Assembly (NCBI RefSeq): GCF_051710625.1
Contig: NZ_JBPESN010000103.1
Location: forward strand, 1-5,787
Reading direction: 5' to 3'
Length of the DNA: 5,787 bases
Source of the DNA: JBPESN01 sp051710625
GTDB taxonomy: Bacteria; Pseudomonadota; Gammaproteobacteria; Enterobacterales; Enterobacteriaceae
In this document: positions 4,930-5,787 of the stretch, piece after piece
Layout of the letters: each line of letters opens with the position of its first letter
Numbering within the stretch: the stretch's first letter is position 1
Position numbers and translations under genes: made by a program
Notes under the pieces: generated by a model
What the model saw: only the letters and a program-made list of their open reading frames with translations
Databases searched by the model: none
Told to the model about the DNA's origin: nothing

Positions 4930-5455
4930 TCAGGCCAGGATGGCGTCGATGTCGGCCAGCTCCCGCGCGCTGAATTGCCGGTTGGCCAGCATAGCGAGCG
5001 CATCGTCAATCTGCGCGGTTTTGCTGGCGCCGATCGTCACGCGATCGCCGCGCAATACCCCACGCCAACACCATTTGCGCCAGTTTTTGCCCGCGCGCGA
5101 CGGCAATCGCGTTCAGACGACGGACTTTCGCCATTTTTTCCTCGGTTAATTGCGCCCCAGAGAGAAATTGGCTCTGGCTGGCGGCACGCGAGTCTTCTGG
5201 AATCCCGTTAAGATAGCGATCGGTCAGAACCCCACCCCCCAGCGGCGAAAAGGCTATCGCGCCGACGCCGTGGTTGGCCAGACTGGATAATAGCTGCGGC
5301 TCTACCCATCGTTCAAACAGGGAATATTTCGGCTGATGGATAAGGCAGGAGGGGGGTATCCAATTCACGCAACAGTTGAAATGCCTGTTCCGCCAGCGGC
5401 GCAGGATAATTCGACAGCCCGATATAAAGTGTTTTGCCCTGGTGCACCAGAAGAT
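4930..5455 (-). pseudogene. Aldo/keto reductase (YghZ/Gpr-like), C-terminal half, frameshifted and IS-interrupted
   Basis: This encodes about the last 173 residues of an NADPH-dependent aldo/keto reductase, most like E. coli YghZ (L-glyceraldehyde 3-phosphate reductase), in three frames. Segment one, from 5455, has Q-G-K-T-L-Y-I-G-L-S-N-Y and ends near L-D-T-P. Segment two has L-I-H-Q-P-K-Y-S, G-V-G-A-I-A-F-S-P-L, L-N-G-I-P-E-D-S-R and Q-M-V-L-A-W. Segment three has R-G-D-R-V-T-I-G-A-S and ends D-A-I-L-A-stop at 4930. The first shift fits a one-base insertion in the G6 run at 5351-5356, the second an extra base in the C4 run at 5058-5061 (GGGG on the coding strand). The final domain also lacks about three residues (S-V-L in YghZ) before I-G-A-S. 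The N-terminal half, with the catalytic Tyr, is cut off by the IS at 5456. It cannot make an active enzyme; the exact subfamily is uncertain. Confidence 0.88.
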
Positions 5456-5482
5456 TGTAGTGGCACACTGAATTTGGCCACC
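5456..5482 (+). repeat. IS3-family terminal inverted repeat, left end (IRL)
   Basis: This 27-mer begins TGTAGTGG and ends TTGGCCACC and matches the right-end repeat at 193-219 at 21 of 27 positions, with identical outer and inner 8 bases. The TG start is typical of IS3-family tips. It marks the exact border between the reductase pseudogene and the IS. Confidence 0.88.
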
Positions 5483-5489
5483 TGAACAA

Positions 5490-5506
5490 AGGTGATATGC
5501 TCACCT
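5490..5506 (+). other. Stem-loop upstream of IS orfA
   Basis: AGGTGA (5490-5495) and TCACCT (5501-5506) flank TATGC, a 6-bp stem ending nine bases before the upstream ATG of orfA. Hairpins near IS 5' ends can limit translation of transcripts that read in from outside; that role here is inference. Confidence 0.4.
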
Positions 5507-5515
5507 CAGAACAAC

Positions 5516-5787
5516 ATGGGTGCACCAATAAAAAGAAGAAATTTTAGTCCTAAATTTAAACGCGAATCCGCTCAACCGGTTGTCGACCAAAATTACACCG
5601 CCGCGCCAGCAGCAAAAGCCATGGACGTCGGCTTTTCTACGATGACGAAATGGGTAAAACAACTGCGTGATGAGCGACAGGGGAAAACGCCAAAAGCCTC
5701 TCCCATAACCCCGGAACAAATCGAAATACGTGAGCTCAAGAAGAAGGTACAACGCATTGAAAAGGAAAACGAAATATTAAAAAAGGC
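5516..5787 (+). CDS. IS3-family transposase OrfA (N-terminal 90 codons, 3' end outside window)
   Basis: OrfA is the DNA-binding, helix-turn-helix partner of the OrfAB transposase. The frame is open from the ATG at 5516 to the window edge. Visible are the start of the HTH_Tnp_1 domain (R-R-N-F-S-P-K-F-K-R-E), the HTH core (A-A-K-A-M-D-V-G-F-S-T-M-T-K-W-V-K-Q-L) and a C-terminal leucine-zipper-like coiled coil (I-R-E-L-K-K-K-V-Q-R-I-E-K-E-N-E-I-L). There is no clear ribosome-binding site. Related elements, as I recall, start 12 bases later at an ATG where this copy has ATA (5528-5530), so the start may be shifted or lost. Otherwise the coding sequence appears intact. The frame ends at a slippery heptamer (5779-5785). 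It should be followed by orfB beyond the window. Confidence 0.88.
   Translation, partial: MGAPIKRRNFSPKFKRESAQPVVDQNYTAAPAAKAMDVGFSTMTKWVKQLRDERQGKTPKASPITPEQIEIRELKKKVQRIEKENEILKK
5779..5785 (+). other. Candidate -1 programmed frameshift heptamer A_AAA_AAG in orfA
   Basis: The heptamer AAAAAAG is in the correct phase relative to orfA (codons AAA at 5780 and AAG at 5783). This is the slippery signal used by several IS3-family members, such as IS911 and IS150, to fuse OrfA to OrfB. Whether slippage occurs here depends on the downstream structure and the orfB overlap, which are outside the window. Confidence 0.45.

Larger units (their letters stand above)
5456..5787 (+). mobile_element. Left end of a second IS3-family insertion sequence (continues past window)
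   Basis: The element begins with a terminal inverted repeat (5456-5482), followed by a stem-loop (5490-5506) and orfA. It has the same orientation as the IS end at 1-219, and its terminal repeat pairs with the one there, so both are the same or closely related elements. It is inserted inside the aldo/keto reductase pseudogene. The far end is outside the window, so target duplication and integrity cannot be checked. Confidence 0.88.

Noticed and set aside
5441..5527. GGTGCACCA repeated at 5441-5449 (reductase) and 5519-5527 (IS)
   Set aside because: One copy is within conserved reductase codons and the other within the IS leader. The IS border is fixed at 5456 by the terminal repeat, so this is not a target duplication and is probably coincidence.
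5501..5752. 83-residue minus-strand open frame at the right end
   Set aside because: It is antisense to the clearly recognisable orfA of the IS.

Overview
The window looks like chromosome of an Enterobacterales bacterium. The asparaginyl-tRNA synthetase, NupC and MntH proteins read as close orthologues of the E. coli proteins, and the divergent nupC/mntH pair keeps the E. coli layout. Two insertion-sequence ends, a decayed aldo/keto reductase gene and an apparent orphan porin promoter suggest a genome in early reductive decay, such as a Sodalis-type insect symbiont. That genus-level guess is inference only.

Layout, left to right. Positions 1-219 are the right end of an IS3-family element: the C-terminus of its DDE transposase plus the terminal inverted repeat. 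Positions 220-466 are non-coding and rich in palindromes, ending in a strong terminator-like hairpin just before asnS. asnS (467-1867, +) is intact and is followed by a short hairpin terminator. Positions 1932-2128 hold no gene, but contain a stretch resembling the OmpR-controlled ompF/ompC promoters. In E. coli ompF follows asnS; here no porin follows and the next gene is nupC in the opposite direction. nupC (2129-3313, -) and mntH (3692-4927, +) are divergent around a 378-bp intergenic region with an extended -10 for nupC, a good MntR-like operator, a weaker Fur-like site and several inverted repeats. mntH converges, with a 2-bp gap, on the 3' end of an aldo/keto reductase pseudogene (4930-5455, -). 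That pseudogene has two frameshifts and is cut by the left end of a second IS3-family element (5456-5787, +), which runs off the window after most of orfA.

The working genes cover translation (asnS), nucleoside uptake (nupC) and manganese uptake (mntH). They do not form one operon or pathway. The two IS ends have the same orientation, belong to the same or a closely related element type, and bracket about 5.2 kb that includes an essential tRNA synthetase gene.

I see no CRISPR array, tRNA, rRNA, toxin-antitoxin pair, defence cassette or clearly undescribed system. The most interesting signals are regulatory: the orphan porin promoter, twin GTCATGAC palindromes upstream of asnS, the palindrome at the predicted nupC transcription start, and the MntR-box/leader architecture of mntH.
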